Positions 36,918 through 45,406 of a stretch of 64,000 nt of DNA are shown here, one piece after another. The translations under genes and the position numbers were made by a program. Location: positions 215,374-279,373 of the forward strand of contig JBBTCH010000003.1 in the NCBI GenBank assembly GCA_038043245.1, written 5' to 3'. Within the stretch, counting starts at the first letter, position 1, and every line of letters begins with the position of its first letter. Source of the DNA: JACPFV01 sp038043245. GTDB taxonomy: Bacteria > Pseudomonadota > Gammaproteobacteria > Nevskiales > Nevskiaceae. The notes under the pieces are model-generated. The model saw nothing but the letters and a program-made list of their open reading frames with translations. It had not been told where the DNA came from and did not search any database.

Positions 36918-38714
36918 GTGAAAAAACTACTACCACTGTTCCTGCTCGCCACACTGTCTGGCTGTGACCTCGGCGAGGGCAGCAAGCTGGAATCCCTCGA
37001 GATCGTCAGTGCTTCGGGCGCAACCATCACCGGTTCGCACCAGATGTATCCGTGTTTCCGCGACCGCCTGAACGTCATTGGGCGGTTCACCAACGGGGAT
37101 TCCGGGAATTTTTCAACACGCGTGGCCTGGTCGAGCAGCAATCCGGCCGTGGTCCGGGTGCTCAACGGCAGCGAACTGAACACGCGAGCCGTGTTTTCGA
37201 ACGACGGTGGGTTGACGATCGGCTTCAACGACATCAACGGCTTGTTCTATACCGCTGGGACCATCGTCCCCAAAGGGGTCGGCGCTGCGACCGTGACCGC
37301 AACCTTTCTGGGGCTGACAAAGAGTGTGACCGTCAACGTCAACTCTGATTTGGCAAATCCCATATCGCTTTCCGCCACTCCGGTTGAAGGGATGGCCGCT
37401 CCGGCTTCCTTGCCTACCGTCGTCGGGTTTGCCCGTTCGCTGACCGCGCGGGCGGTTCTGGGCGGACAAACCACGGATGCCGTGCTGCGCCGGCAGGACC
37501 CTGGCACGCTGGAGCTGCTGAATCCCATCCTGTGGCAGTTCGCGACGCTCGGCACTTTCTCGCCTGGTGTTACGGCAGACGATGTGGCTCTGGATCGCGA
37601 AGACCTCTTTCTCTTTGACGGGACTCGTTCGACTACGAATGCTGACGGCACCGCAAGCCCCGGAACCCAGAAGACCACACTCAACCCCGCATCGGGCGTT
37701 TACCGCGCCATTGCGGCAACAGCTGCGCCTGTGGTCAACGCAGTATTCGACACCGATGCGACCAAGGGTGTGTTCTGTCCGACCTCACCGATTGCGCTTC
37801 CGGCACCGGTTGAGGCGTTTGCCTCGCTTGAGCTTTCGCATGAGGCAGACTTCAACGGCGCAGGGGTGGTTGAGAACGGTGATCTGGTCATCGGTACCGA
37901 CGAAGTGCTGAAGACGGTGGCCAATCCTGCGGGCGCCAATCAAGATGTCAGCACGCAGGTTGGCTATGAAGTCATCCCGGCAGACCGGGATTTCTGTGTG
38001 AGTGCAGACCCCGCGTGCGCAGCTCCGGTGAGCAGCATTCTGGCTTTCAATTTCAATCAGCTGAGTACGGTGCCGGGGACGAATGGCAGCTTTGTCACCA
38101 ATACCGTGTTGAATCCCGGCGCCGTAGCTGCCGGTGCGGCCGGCAATGCCCGTTTTTTCCAGGACAGCAAGGTTGATCCGGTGTTAATCCGTGCCTGCGC
38201 CCCGACCTGTAGTTCGGCCGCGCCCCTGTTCTCGGCCAACAATCTTTCGATCCGTGCGATTCCGGCCACGCTCGCTGTGGACAAAATCAGCATCTCACCG
38301 GACGCCGCTGCCAATACGACGGATACCGCCTTCGAGTTTCCGGGCGAGCAATTTCAGGCTTTCGCGACCTTCACCGCGTCCTCGGCTGATCTCGACAACC
38401 GGTTCAGCGGCCCGCAGGCGATGGCGGCACAGAACGTCAGCCGCTACATGAATTGGTTTGCGCGTCCGACGGGCAGCACGACGGAAGTCTCCAACCTGCT
38501 TAGCCTGTTTGGGCTCTACACCACAACGTCCAATGCGGGGCAGGCGTATTACCTGCGCAACCCAGACGCGACGACCACCCCGCCATTGGTCGGGGCAAGC
38601 GTGGATGTGGACATTACTGCGACGCCTGCCAGCAGTACGCGGATCGGCGCGTTCCCCAACGCAGCGACCACGACAGTCCCGCCTTCACGCTTGACCATCA
38701 CTCCCGCGCCTTAA
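36918..38714 (+). CDS. Large hypothetical lipoprotein with Ig-like segment
   Basis: A 598-residue protein with a GTG start 8 bases after aspS. The signal sequence LLPLFLLATLSGC has lipobox LSGC with Cys16, so it is probably outer-membrane anchored. Residues about 55-145 (RVAWSSSNPAVVRVLNG ... GAATVTATFLGLTKSVTVNV) resemble a bacterial Ig-like (Big_2) domain. The rest is Ala/Thr/Pro rich with scattered paired cysteines (CVSADPAC, CAPTC) and no family I recognise. It shows no link to its housekeeping neighbours. Confidence 0.75.
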   Translation: MKKLLPLFLLATLSGCDLGEGSKLESLEIVSASGATITGSHQMYPCFRDRLNVIGRFTNGDSGNFSTRVAWSSSNPAVVRVLNGSELNTRAVFSNDGGLTIGFNDINGLFYTAGTIVPKGVGAATVTATFLGLTKSVTVNVNSDLANPISLSATPVEGMAAPASLPTVVGFARSLTARAVLGGQTTDAVLRRQDPGTLELLNPILWQFATLGTFSPGVTADDVALDREDLFLFDGTRSTTNADGTASPGTQKTTLNPASGVYRAIAATAAPVVNAVFDTDATKGVFCPTSPIALPAPVEAFASLELSHEADFNGAGVVENGDLVIGTDEVLKTVANPAGANQDVSTQVGYEVIPADRDFCVSADPACAAPVSSILAFNFNQLSTVPGTNGSFVTNTVLNPGAVAAGAAGNARFFQDSKVDPVLIRACAPTCSSAAPLFSANNLSIRAIPATLAVDKISISPDAAANTTDTAFEFPGEQFQAFATFTASSADLDNRFSGPQAMAAQNVSRYMNWFARPTGSTTEVSNLLSLFGLYTTTSNAGQAYYLRNPDATTTPPLVGASVDVDITATPASSTRIGAFPNAATTTVPPSRLTITPAP

Positions 38715-38728
38715 AAAGCGCCGCGCGG

Positions 38729-38734
38729 TAAAAT
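38729..38734 (+). promoter_or_regulatory. Candidate -10 box of nadA
   Basis: TAAAAT lies 35 bases before the nadA GTG start in a 55-base gap. GGAGGG just before the start serves as ribosome-binding site. No clear -35 box. Confidence 0.3.
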
Positions 38735-38769
38735 CCTGTTTCTGTCCCCAGCGCCTCGCGGAGGGTGCC

Positions 38770-39867
38770 GTGGCCGCCGTACTCAAGCTAGACCAGTTCA
38801 GCCTGCTCGACGACGCCGAGTGCGACGCGCGTATCGTTGCGGCCAAGCGCATGCTCGGTTCACGCGCGGTGATCCTTGGTCACCACTATCAGCGCAAAGA
38901 GGTTTATCGCCACGCTGATTTGACCGGAGACTCGCTGCGACTGTCGCATCTGGCTTCGAAGACCGACGCCGAATTCATCGTCTTCTGCGGTGTGCACTTC
39001 ATGGCCGAAGTCGCGGACATCGTCACCGACGGCAAGCGCACGGTGATCCTGCCGGACCTCTCTGCCGGCTGCTCGATGGCCGACATGGCCAACCTGATGA
39101 AGGTGCGCAAGTGCTGGGCGGAACTGGCCGAGGTTCTGAACCCTGACGAAGTCGTTACGCCGGTGACTTACATCAACTCGGCGGCAGATCTGAAAGCCTT
39201 TTGCGGCGAGCATGGCGGTATCGTTTGCACCAGTTCCAATGCGCGCGCGGTGCTGAAGTGGTCGTTCGCACGGCGCGAGAAAGTCCTGTTCTTCCCCGAC
39301 CAGCATCTGGGCCGCTGGAGCGCGCACCAGATGGGCATTCCCCTTGAAGAAATGCAGGTCTGGGATTTCACCAAACCCATGGGCGGGCTGACGCCGGAAC
39401 AGATTCGTGGTGCGAAGATGCTGCTCTGGAAAGGCCACTGCTCGGTGCATCAGATGTTCAAGCCCGAGCACATCGACAATTTCCGCAAGCAGTTCCCCAG
39501 CGGCAAGGTCATCAGCCACCCGGAAAACGCGCTGGAAGTCTGCCTGCGCTCGGATCTGGTCGGCTCCACCGAATTCATCCTGCGCACGGTGCACGCTTCA
39601 GAACCCGGCACGCAGTGGCTGGTCGGCACCGAGTTGAATCTGGTCAACCGCCTTGCCGAAGAAATGAAGCCGAAGGGCGTCAGCGTGCAGTTCATGTCGC
39701 CGATGGTGTGCATGTGCTCGACCATGTTCCGCATCGACCCGCAGCATCTGGCGTGGACGCTGGATAATCTCGTCGCCGACAAGACCGTGAACCAGATCCG
39801 CGTGCCCGCCGCCGTCGCCAAACCAGCGCGGCTGGCCTTGGATCGCATGCTGGCGTTGCGCAACTGA
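38770..39867 (+). CDS. nadA: Quinolinate synthase A
   Basis: A 365-residue [4Fe-4S] enzyme of NAD synthesis that condenses iminoaspartate with dihydroxyacetone phosphate. The GTG start is supported by GGAGGG 5 bases before. Signature segments: LGHHYQRKEVYRHAD, FCGVHFMAEVADI, and the three cluster cysteines in SAGCSMADMA, GGIVCTSSNA and MVCMCSTM. The C-terminal CxxC-type segment is typical of the bacterial form. nadB and nadC are not nearby. Confidence 0.97.
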   Translation: MAAVLKLDQFSLLDDAECDARIVAAKRMLGSRAVILGHHYQRKEVYRHADLTGDSLRLSHLASKTDAEFIVFCGVHFMAEVADIVTDGKRTVILPDLSAGCSMADMANLMKVRKCWAELAEVLNPDEVVTPVTYINSAADLKAFCGEHGGIVCTSSNARAVLKWSFARREKVLFFPDQHLGRWSAHQMGIPLEEMQVWDFTKPMGGLTPEQIRGAKMLLWKGHCSVHQMFKPEHIDNFRKQFPSGKVISHPENALEVCLRSDLVGSTEFILRTVHASEPGTQWLVGTELNLVNRLAEEMKPKGVSVQFMSPMVCMCSTMFRIDPQHLAWTLDNLVADKTVNQIRVPAAVAKPARLALDRMLALRN

Positions 39868-39873
39868 CCGTAG

Positions 39874-39929
39874 GTCATCCCGAGCGTAGTGAGGGATCTG
39901 ATCAGATTCCTCGCGATGCTCGGAATGAC
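39874..39929. repeat. Inverted pair of 27-base repeats (family copy 2)
   Basis: The left arm 39874-39900 begins GTCATCCCGAGCG and ends GGGATCTG. The right arm 39903-39929 is its imperfect reverse complement ending CGGAATGAC. Only two bases separate the arms, so the element can form a long hairpin. It lies between nadA and glyA. Arm length and ends match the elements at 13131-13213 and 59630-59688. Confidence 0.85.
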
Positions 39930-39952
39930 AACAATTTAAGGAAAATTTAACC

Positions 39953-41260
39953 ATGTGGATTCAAGCCAAAACCCTTGCTCAAGCCGATCCAGAGCTGTAT
40001 GTCGCGATTGAGGCCGAGCGCGCGCGGCAGGAAGCGCACATTGAGCTGATCGCCTCGGAGAATTACTGCAGCCCGGCGGTGATGGAAGCGCAGGGCACGG
40101 CGCTGACGAACAAGTACGCCGAAGGTTATCCGGGCAAGCGCTACTACGGCGGCTGCGAGCATGTGGACGTCGCAGAGATGCTGGCGATCGAGCGCGTGAA
40201 GAAGATCTTCGACTGCGATTTCGCCAACGTGCAGCCGCATTCCGGCGCGCAGGCCAATGCCGCGGTGTTCATGGCGCTGTGCACCCCCGGCGACACGGTG
40301 ATGGGCATGAACCTCGCCCAGGGCGGGCATCTGACGCACGGCAACCCGGCCAATTTCTCCGGCAAGCACTACAAGATCATCCCGTATGGTCTGGATGAGA
40401 AGGGCTACATCAACTACGACGAGATGGAACGCATCGCGCTTGAATCCAAGCCGAAGATGCTGATTGGCGGCTTCTCGGCGTATTCGCGTATCAAGGACTG
40501 GGCGCGGATGCGCGCCATCGCCGACAAGGTTGGCGCGTTCTTCTGGGTGGACATGGCGCACGTCGCGGGACTGGTCGCTGCCGGCGAATACCCGAGCCCA
40601 CTGCCGCACGCGCATGTGGTCACCAGCACCACGCACAAGACCCTGCGCGGACCGCGCGGTGGCGTGATCCTGACCAAGGGTCAAAGCGAGGATTTCAACA
40701 AGAAACTCAACTCGGCAGTGTTCCCTGGCATTCAGGGCGGGCCGCTGATGCACGTGATTGCCGCCAAAGCGGTGGCGTTCAAAGAAGCGCTGTCGCCGGA
40801 GTTCAAGAGCTATCAGAAGCAGGTCGTGGCCAACGCTCGCGCGATGGCGGCGGTATTCCTCAAGCGCGGATACAAGGTCGTCAGCGGTGGCACTGACGAC
40901 CACTTGTTCCTGCTCGACCTCATTGCCAAGAACGTTACCGGCAAGGACGCCGAAGCCGCGCTGGGCAAGGCGCACATCACCGTCAACAAGAACTCAGTGC
41001 CGAACGATCCAAAGTCGCCATTTGTGACGAGCGGACTGCGGCTGGGTTCGCCGGCCTCGACCACGCGCGGCTTTGGTGAAAAAGAGATGGCCGAGGTCGC
41101 CGGCTGGATCGCCGACATTGTGGATGCGATGAGCCCTTCGACAAGCTCAGGACAGGCGCAAGGCGCCAATGTGGACGCCGCCATCGCCACTGTACGCGCG
41201 AAAACCGAACAGCTTTGCGCGAAGTTTCCCGTGTATCGGACTGCCAAGAAAGCTGCCTAG
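39953..41260 (+). CDS. glyA: Serine hydroxymethyltransferase
   Basis: A 435-residue PLP enzyme interconverting serine and glycine with tetrahydrofolate, the main one-carbon source for ThyA. AAGGAAAA precedes the ATG. PLP lysine lies in STTHKTLRGPRGG; other landmarks are LIASENYCSPAVMEAQGT and KYAEGYPGKRYYGGCEHVD. Near residues 393-402 the stretch SPSTSSGQAQ is unlike other SHMTs and is encoded by a dispersed repeat (41133-41157). It makes the protein about 15 residues longer than usual. It sits in the C-terminal domain, so activity is probably kept. Confidence 0.96.
   Translation: MWIQAKTLAQADPELYVAIEAERARQEAHIELIASENYCSPAVMEAQGTALTNKYAEGYPGKRYYGGCEHVDVAEMLAIERVKKIFDCDFANVQPHSGAQANAAVFMALCTPGDTVMGMNLAQGGHLTHGNPANFSGKHYKIIPYGLDEKGYINYDEMERIALESKPKMLIGGFSAYSRIKDWARMRAIADKVGAFFWVDMAHVAGLVAAGEYPSPLPHAHVVTSTTHKTLRGPRGGVILTKGQSEDFNKKLNSAVFPGIQGGPLMHVIAAKAVAFKEALSPEFKSYQKQVVANARAMAAVFLKRGYKVVSGGTDDHLFLLDLIAKNVTGKDAEAALGKAHITVNKNSVPNDPKSPFVTSGLRLGSPASTTRGFGEKEMAEVAGWIADIVDAMSPSTSSGQAQGANVDAAIATVRAKTEQLCAKFPVYRTAKKAA
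41133..41157. repeat. Dispersed repeat (CCCTTCGACAAGCTCAGG type) inside glyA
   Basis: The sequence GCCCTTCGACAAGCTCAGGA lies in frame within glyA and is translated SPSTSSGQA. This short motif is a well-known interspersed repeat in proteobacterial genomes, usually intergenic. Its insertion in a conserved enzyme explains an extra hydrophilic loop. Confidence 0.75.
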
Positions 41261-41829
41261 TGCAGTGTCCATTCTGCAAGGCTGAAGACACGCGGGTTGT
41301 TGATTCGCGTGATGCCGAAGACGGCGCGCAGGTGCGCCGCCGGCGTGAATGCGAGAAATGCGGCGAGCGCTTCACGACCTTCGAGAAACCGCAGCTGGCG
41401 ATGCCGCAGGTGCTCAAGCGTTCCGGCGATCCGGAGCCTTACAGCGAAGAGAAGTTGCGCCACGGGTTGGAGCGCGCGATTTACAAGCGACCGGTGACCT
41501 TGGAGCAGGTGGACCATCTGATCGAGTGTGTCGAGCGGCGCCTGCGCTCGCAACCGAGCCGCGAGGTCTCCTCACGCCAGATCGGCGACTGGGTGATGGA
41601 AGAGTTGCGTGACCTTGATCATGTTGCCTTTGTGCGTTTCGCATCCATTTACCGCCAATTCCAGGACGTCAATGCTTTTCGCGACGAAATCGAAAAACTG
41701 CTGGCGTTCCCGTCGGTTGAATCGCGCAAAAGCCAGTTGCCGCTGATTGAGTCTGAAAACCCTACCGGCCCCGCCAAAAACCGCGGGGTCAGTGCACAAT
41801 CCGCTGCGCGGATTGAGCCTGAAAAATGA
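41260..41829 (+). CDS. nrdR: Transcriptional repressor NrdR
   Basis: A 189-residue ATP-cone regulator that represses ribonucleotide reductase genes when dATP is high. The GTG at 41260 overlaps the glyA stop by one base and gives the expected MQCPFC start. The zinc ribbon is CPFC...CEKCGERF. The ATP-cone follows (VLKRSGDPEPYSEEKLRHGLERAIYKRPVTLEQV). The protein is about 35 residues longer than most NrdR; the extra C-terminal tail after IEKLLAFPS is Pro/Ser/Asn rich. The gene order glyA-nrdR is conserved. Confidence 0.95.
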   Translation: MQCPFCKAEDTRVVDSRDAEDGAQVRRRRECEKCGERFTTFEKPQLAMPQVLKRSGDPEPYSEEKLRHGLERAIYKRPVTLEQVDHLIECVERRLRSQPSREVSSRQIGDWVMEELRDLDHVAFVRFASIYRQFQDVNAFRDEIEKLLAFPSVESRKSQLPLIESENPTGPAKNRGVSAQSAARIEPEK

Positions 41830-42470
41830 ACGACAGCCCCCTGAGCTTCGAGAAATTCGGCCACGCCTTCATCCATGGCCTGGTCACCCCCGAGCGCGTC
41901 AGCCGTGAGGTCAAAAATCTGCTGGCCGATCCGATCGAAGGCTCGATCAGTATCCTGCCGGCGGCGCTGACGGCGCAGTACGTTTTCAAACTCGCCGATG
42001 CTCAGGTGAAAGCCCGACCGGAGTTGCGGCCGGAACTGGTCCTGCGCCAGCGCATCACCGGCAGTCTGGCGTTGTCGGTGCGCATTCTCGGCATGCCGTT
42101 TCGCTTCACCCTGCAACTCGGCATCCGACTCGAACAGCATGTGCGGACTTACGCGCCGCTGATCCTGCGTCTTGAAACGCTGCCGCTGGATCAGGCGTCG
42201 GTCGACATCGATGTCGACGCCCACGGGTTGCCCAGCGAGATCCTCGACAAGTTCAACCTGATCGAAGGCGCGGTGCGCAGCGAAGTCGTGTCGCAGGTGA
42301 ATAGGCGTTTGACCAGTGGGCCGATCGCCGACGCAACCCGCATCGACGTGCAACGTCTGGCCGAGAGCGCAGCTCTGCCCAAGCTGCTTGCAAAGGCCCA
42401 GGTCGTGGCCGCGACGACAATCGACGTTGCAAAGACGGTCACTCGTTTGGAGCCCAAACCAGCGGTCTGA
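41826..42470 (+). CDS. Hypothetical protein
   Basis: A 214-residue soluble-looking protein with no signal peptide or membrane segment, overlapping nrdR by 4 bases. I recognise no family. It has a regular mix of hydrophobic and charged residues (LVLRQRITGSLALSVRILGMPFRFTLQLGIRLEQHVRTYAPLILRLE as alternating strands, about residues 68-115) and an Ala-rich C-terminus. The beta-strand-rich middle could be a lipid- or ligand-binding fold, but that is only an impression. A 58-base gap separates it from ribD. Confidence 0.7.
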   Translation: MNDSPLSFEKFGHAFIHGLVTPERVSREVKNLLADPIEGSISILPAALTAQYVFKLADAQVKARPELRPELVLRQRITGSLALSVRILGMPFRFTLQLGIRLEQHVRTYAPLILRLETLPLDQASVDIDVDAHGLPSEILDKFNLIEGAVRSEVVSQVNRRLTSGPIADATRIDVQRLAESAALPKLLAKAQVVAATTIDVAKTVTRLEPKPAV

Positions 42471-42528
42471 GGCTTTCAAAATCAGGTGATCATTTTCAGT
42501 ACCGTTTATTTTCCGATAGTGTCTCTGA

Positions 42529-43668
42529 ATGCCCAAAAAAGTCGCTGAGCGAGTGCCGCCTTCGGGGCGCTACATGGCGCGCGCGCTGGCGCTGGCGGCG
42601 CGTGGTGCGGCCACTACGCACCCGAATCCGCGCGTGGGCTGCGTCATCGTCAAGGGCGGCAAGGTCGTCGGCGAAGGATTTCACGAACGTGCCGGCGGCC
42701 CACATGCGGAAGTGATCGCGCTGGAAAAAGCCGGTGGCAAGGCCAAGGATGCGGATGTCTACGTCACGCTGGAACCTTGCTGCCATTTTGGGCGCACGCC
42801 GCCGTGCACCGATGCGCTGATCAAGGCCAGCGTGAAGCGCGTGTTCGCGGCGATGAAAGACCCGAATCCGAAAATCACAGGGCAGGGTGCGATTCGCTTG
42901 CGGCGCAAGGGCATCGAAGTCGAATTCGGCCTGATGGAGGCTGAAGCACAGGCGCTGAATCGCGGCTTCGTCTCGCGCATGACCCGAGGCCGACCGTGGG
43001 TGACGCTGAAACTGGCAATGTCGCTTGACGGCCGCACGGCGCTGGCATCCGGCGAATCGAAATGGATCACGTCCGAAGAAGCGCGCGACGATGCGCAATG
43101 CCTGCGCGCTGAAGCGGGCGCGGTGCTGACTAGTGTCAGCACGGTGATTGCCGATGATCCGCAACTGACGGTGCGACTTCCCTCGGCAAGGCGGCAGCCC
43201 GACCGCATCGTGCTCGACACTCAGTTGCGCTCGCCGCTGAACGCAAAAATCTGGGCGGCAGGCGCGCGTCGCATTCTGCTGACGGTGCGTCCGCGCGCCG
43301 ATGCGATGGCCGCATTTCAAAAAGCCGGTGTCGAGGTCGCATTGACCGGGCCGGGCAATACAGGCCACGTCGGCATCGAGTCGGCGCTGAAAACGCTGGG
43401 TGGAATGGAAGTCAACGAAGTGCTGGTCGAGTGTGGCCCCAAACTTGCCGGCGGGTTTTTGCGTTCGGGTCTGGTGGATGAACTGGTGATCTACTGTGCG
43501 CCGGCCCTGCTTGGTCACGAGGCGCGCGCGTTGGCCGAATTGCCCGGCATTTCCGCGCTGACCCAGAGCCTCAAACTACAATTCACAGACATTCATCAAG
43601 TGGGATCGGACTTGCGTATCACCGCACGCCCCCTCCCGTTCCCTCCCCCGCGAGCGGGGGAGGGGTAG
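42529..43668 (+). CDS. ribD: Bifunctional riboflavin deaminase/reductase RibD
   Basis: A 379-residue enzyme for steps 2 and 3 of riboflavin synthesis. The deaminase domain (about residues 13-150) has zinc ligands in GPHAEVIAL and LEPCCHFGRTPPC. The reductase domain (about 158-365) has LKLAMSLDGRTA and VLVECGPKLAGGFL. The last residues PLPFPPPRAGEG are encoded by a G-rich palindromic repeat that also supplies the stop codon, so the native C-terminus has been replaced or extended. The rest is normal. Confidence 0.95.
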   Translation: MPKKVAERVPPSGRYMARALALAARGAATTHPNPRVGCVIVKGGKVVGEGFHERAGGPHAEVIALEKAGGKAKDADVYVTLEPCCHFGRTPPCTDALIKASVKRVFAAMKDPNPKITGQGAIRLRRKGIEVEFGLMEAEAQALNRGFVSRMTRGRPWVTLKLAMSLDGRTALASGESKWITSEEARDDAQCLRAEAGAVLTSVSTVIADDPQLTVRLPSARRQPDRIVLDTQLRSPLNAKIWAAGARRILLTVRPRADAMAAFQKAGVEVALTGPGNTGHVGIESALKTLGGMEVNEVLVECGPKLAGGFLRSGLVDELVIYCAPALLGHEARALAELPGISALTQSLKLQFTDIHQVGSDLRITARPLPFPPPRAGEG

Positions 43669-43679
43669 GGGAGAGGGAG
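43628..43679. repeat. G-rich palindromic repeat spanning the ribD end and ribE ribosome-binding site
   Basis: Positions 43641-43664 form a 10-base-pair stem (CCCTCCCCCG, loop CGAG, CGGGGGAGGG). The left part encodes the ribD C-terminus, TAG at 43666-43668 is the ribD stop, and GGGGAGAGGGAG directly before the ribE ATG acts as Shine-Dalgarno sequence. It resembles the element at 8990-9083. Confidence 0.8.
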
Positions 43680-44273
43680 ATGTTCACCGGAATCATCCAG
43701 AGCGTCGGCCGCATCGTCAGCACGGAAACCCGTGGCGGTGACTGCCGTTTGTTGATTGAAGCCGGCGCTGTGCTTGCCAATGCGAAGCCTGGAGACAGCA
43801 TCGCGGTATCCGGTATCTGTCTGACCGCTGCTGAAATTCACGACGGGCAATTCGCTGCCGATGTCTCGCGCGAAACCCTGAGCCTGACCACCGCCGGTCG
43901 CTGGAAGGCAGGCAGCAAGGTGAATCTTGAACCCGCGCTCGCCGCGGGCCAGCCGTTGGGTGGACATCTGGTGTCCGGTCACGTGGACGGTCTCGGCAAG
44001 CTGTTGGATAAACATGAAGATGCACGCAGCTGGCGCATGCGCTTCGAGATGCCCAAACCCCTGAGCCGTTATGTCGCGCAGAAAGGCTCAATCACGTTGG
44101 ACGGGGTCAGTCTGACCGTGAACGAAGCCGAGGGCAGTGCCTTTGCGGTTAACATGGTTCCACATACGCTCCAGCACACCACGCTGGGGCTTTTGCAGCC
44201 CGGCGACGCGATCAATTTGGAAGTGGACCTGATCGCACGCTATCTCGAAAAACTGATCGCAGAACGCAAATGA
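43680..44273 (+). CDS. ribE: Riboflavin synthase alpha chain
   Basis: A 197-residue enzyme that dismutates two 6,7-dimethyl-8-ribityllumazines to riboflavin. It starts MFTGIIQSVGRI and has two lumazine-binding barrels (about residues 1-90 and 91-190), each with the family pattern (DSIAVSGICLT, GHLVSGHVDGLG; KGSITLDGVSLTVNE, NMVPHTLQHTTLG). The C-terminal helix VDLIARYLEKLI mediates trimerisation. It overlaps the next gene by 4 bases. Confidence 0.97.
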   Translation: MFTGIIQSVGRIVSTETRGGDCRLLIEAGAVLANAKPGDSIAVSGICLTAAEIHDGQFAADVSRETLSLTTAGRWKAGSKVNLEPALAAGQPLGGHLVSGHVDGLGKLLDKHEDARSWRMRFEMPKPLSRYVAQKGSITLDGVSLTVNEAEGSAFAVNMVPHTLQHTTLGLLQPGDAINLEVDLIARYLEKLIAERK

Positions 44274-45406
44274 AAGTCAGCCCCATCGAATCCGCCCGCA
44301 ACAAGCTCGACGCCATCGAGGACATCGTCGCCGACATCAAGGCCGGCAAGATGGTGATCCTGATGGACGATGAGGATCGTGAGAACGAAGGCGATCTGAT
44401 CATGGCTGCGGGCCAGGTGCGGCCCGAGGACATCAACTTCATGGCGCGCTACGGCCGCGGATTGATCTGCCTGACGCTGACCGCCGAGCGTTGCAAGCAG
44501 CTGCGCCTGCCACCGATGGTCGCGCGCGGTGACGACCTTCATAAAACCGCCTTCACCGTCTCGATTGAAGCAGCGCAGGGCGTGACTACCGGCATTTCCG
44601 CTTTTGACCGCGCGCATACCATCCGCGCCGCAGCGAAAGCGGATGCGCGACCCGAAGACCTGGTGCAGCCGGGCCACATTTTTCCGCTGATGGCCCAGCC
44701 GGGTGGCGTGCTGACTCGCGCCGGCCACACCGAGGCGGGCTGCGATCTGGCGCGGTTGGCAGGGCTGGAGCCGGCGGCGGTGATCGTCGAGATCCTCAAC
44801 GAGGACGGCAGCATGGCGCGCCGGCCCGATCTCGAAAAATTCGCGCGCGAGCATTCCCTGCGCATCGGCACCATCGCCGATCTGATCCGCTACCGCCTGC
44901 ACAACGAACACACCATCGAACGCGTGGCGGAAGCGCCAATCAAAACCGAGTTCGGTGAGTTCAAGCTGGTTACCTATCAGGATTCGATCGACAACACCGT
45001 GCATCTGGCACTGGTGCGTGGGCAGCTCCGTGCTGCCGATCCGACCCTGGTGCGTGTACATATCCGCAACACCCTGTCGGATGTACTGGGAGCCGAACAC
45101 CCGCGTTTCAGCTGGCCGCTACGCCGCGCCATGGCGCGCATCGCCGAAGTCGGTACCGGCGTCGTGGTGTTGCTGCGCAAGCCGGAATCCCCGCGCGAAC
45201 TGGTGCAGCAGATCCTCGACCTGAAACAGACGGCAGTTTCGGAAGAGCAGGCTGACCCCCAGCCGCTGTTGCGCACCTACGGTATCGGCGCGCAGATCCT
45301 GTCCGACCTTGGTGTGCGCAAGATGCGCGTGCTGTCGGCGCCCAAGCGCATGCATGCGATTTCTGGTTTCGGTCTCGAAGTCGTGGACTACGTGCCCTGT
45401 GATTGA
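44270..45406 (+). CDS. ribB: 3,4-dihydroxy-2-butanone-4-phosphate synthase with degenerate GTP cyclohydrolase II domain (RibBX type)
   Basis: A 378-residue protein. The N-terminal 205 residues are a complete DHBP synthase: MDDEDRENEGDLIMAA acidic loop, AGHTEAGCDLARLAGL and EILNEDGSMARRPDLE. The C-terminal half aligns in position with GTP cyclohydrolase II but lacks the zinc-binding cysteine cluster. LSDVLGAEHPRFSWPL stands where the Cys-rich motif belongs, and the only cysteine is in the final PCD. Cyclohydrolase activity is therefore unlikely. This matches the RibBX variant described in Proteobacteria, so a separate ribA should exist elsewhere. Confidence 0.92.
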   Translation: MKVSPIESARNKLDAIEDIVADIKAGKMVILMDDEDRENEGDLIMAAGQVRPEDINFMARYGRGLICLTLTAERCKQLRLPPMVARGDDLHKTAFTVSIEAAQGVTTGISAFDRAHTIRAAAKADARPEDLVQPGHIFPLMAQPGGVLTRAGHTEAGCDLARLAGLEPAAVIVEILNEDGSMARRPDLEKFAREHSLRIGTIADLIRYRLHNEHTIERVAEAPIKTEFGEFKLVTYQDSIDNTVHLALVRGQLRAADPTLVRVHIRNTLSDVLGAEHPRFSWPLRRAMARIAEVGTGVVVLLRKPESPRELVQQILDLKQTAVSEEQADPQPLLRTYGIGAQILSDLGVRKMRVLSAPKRMHAISGFGLEVVDYVPCD

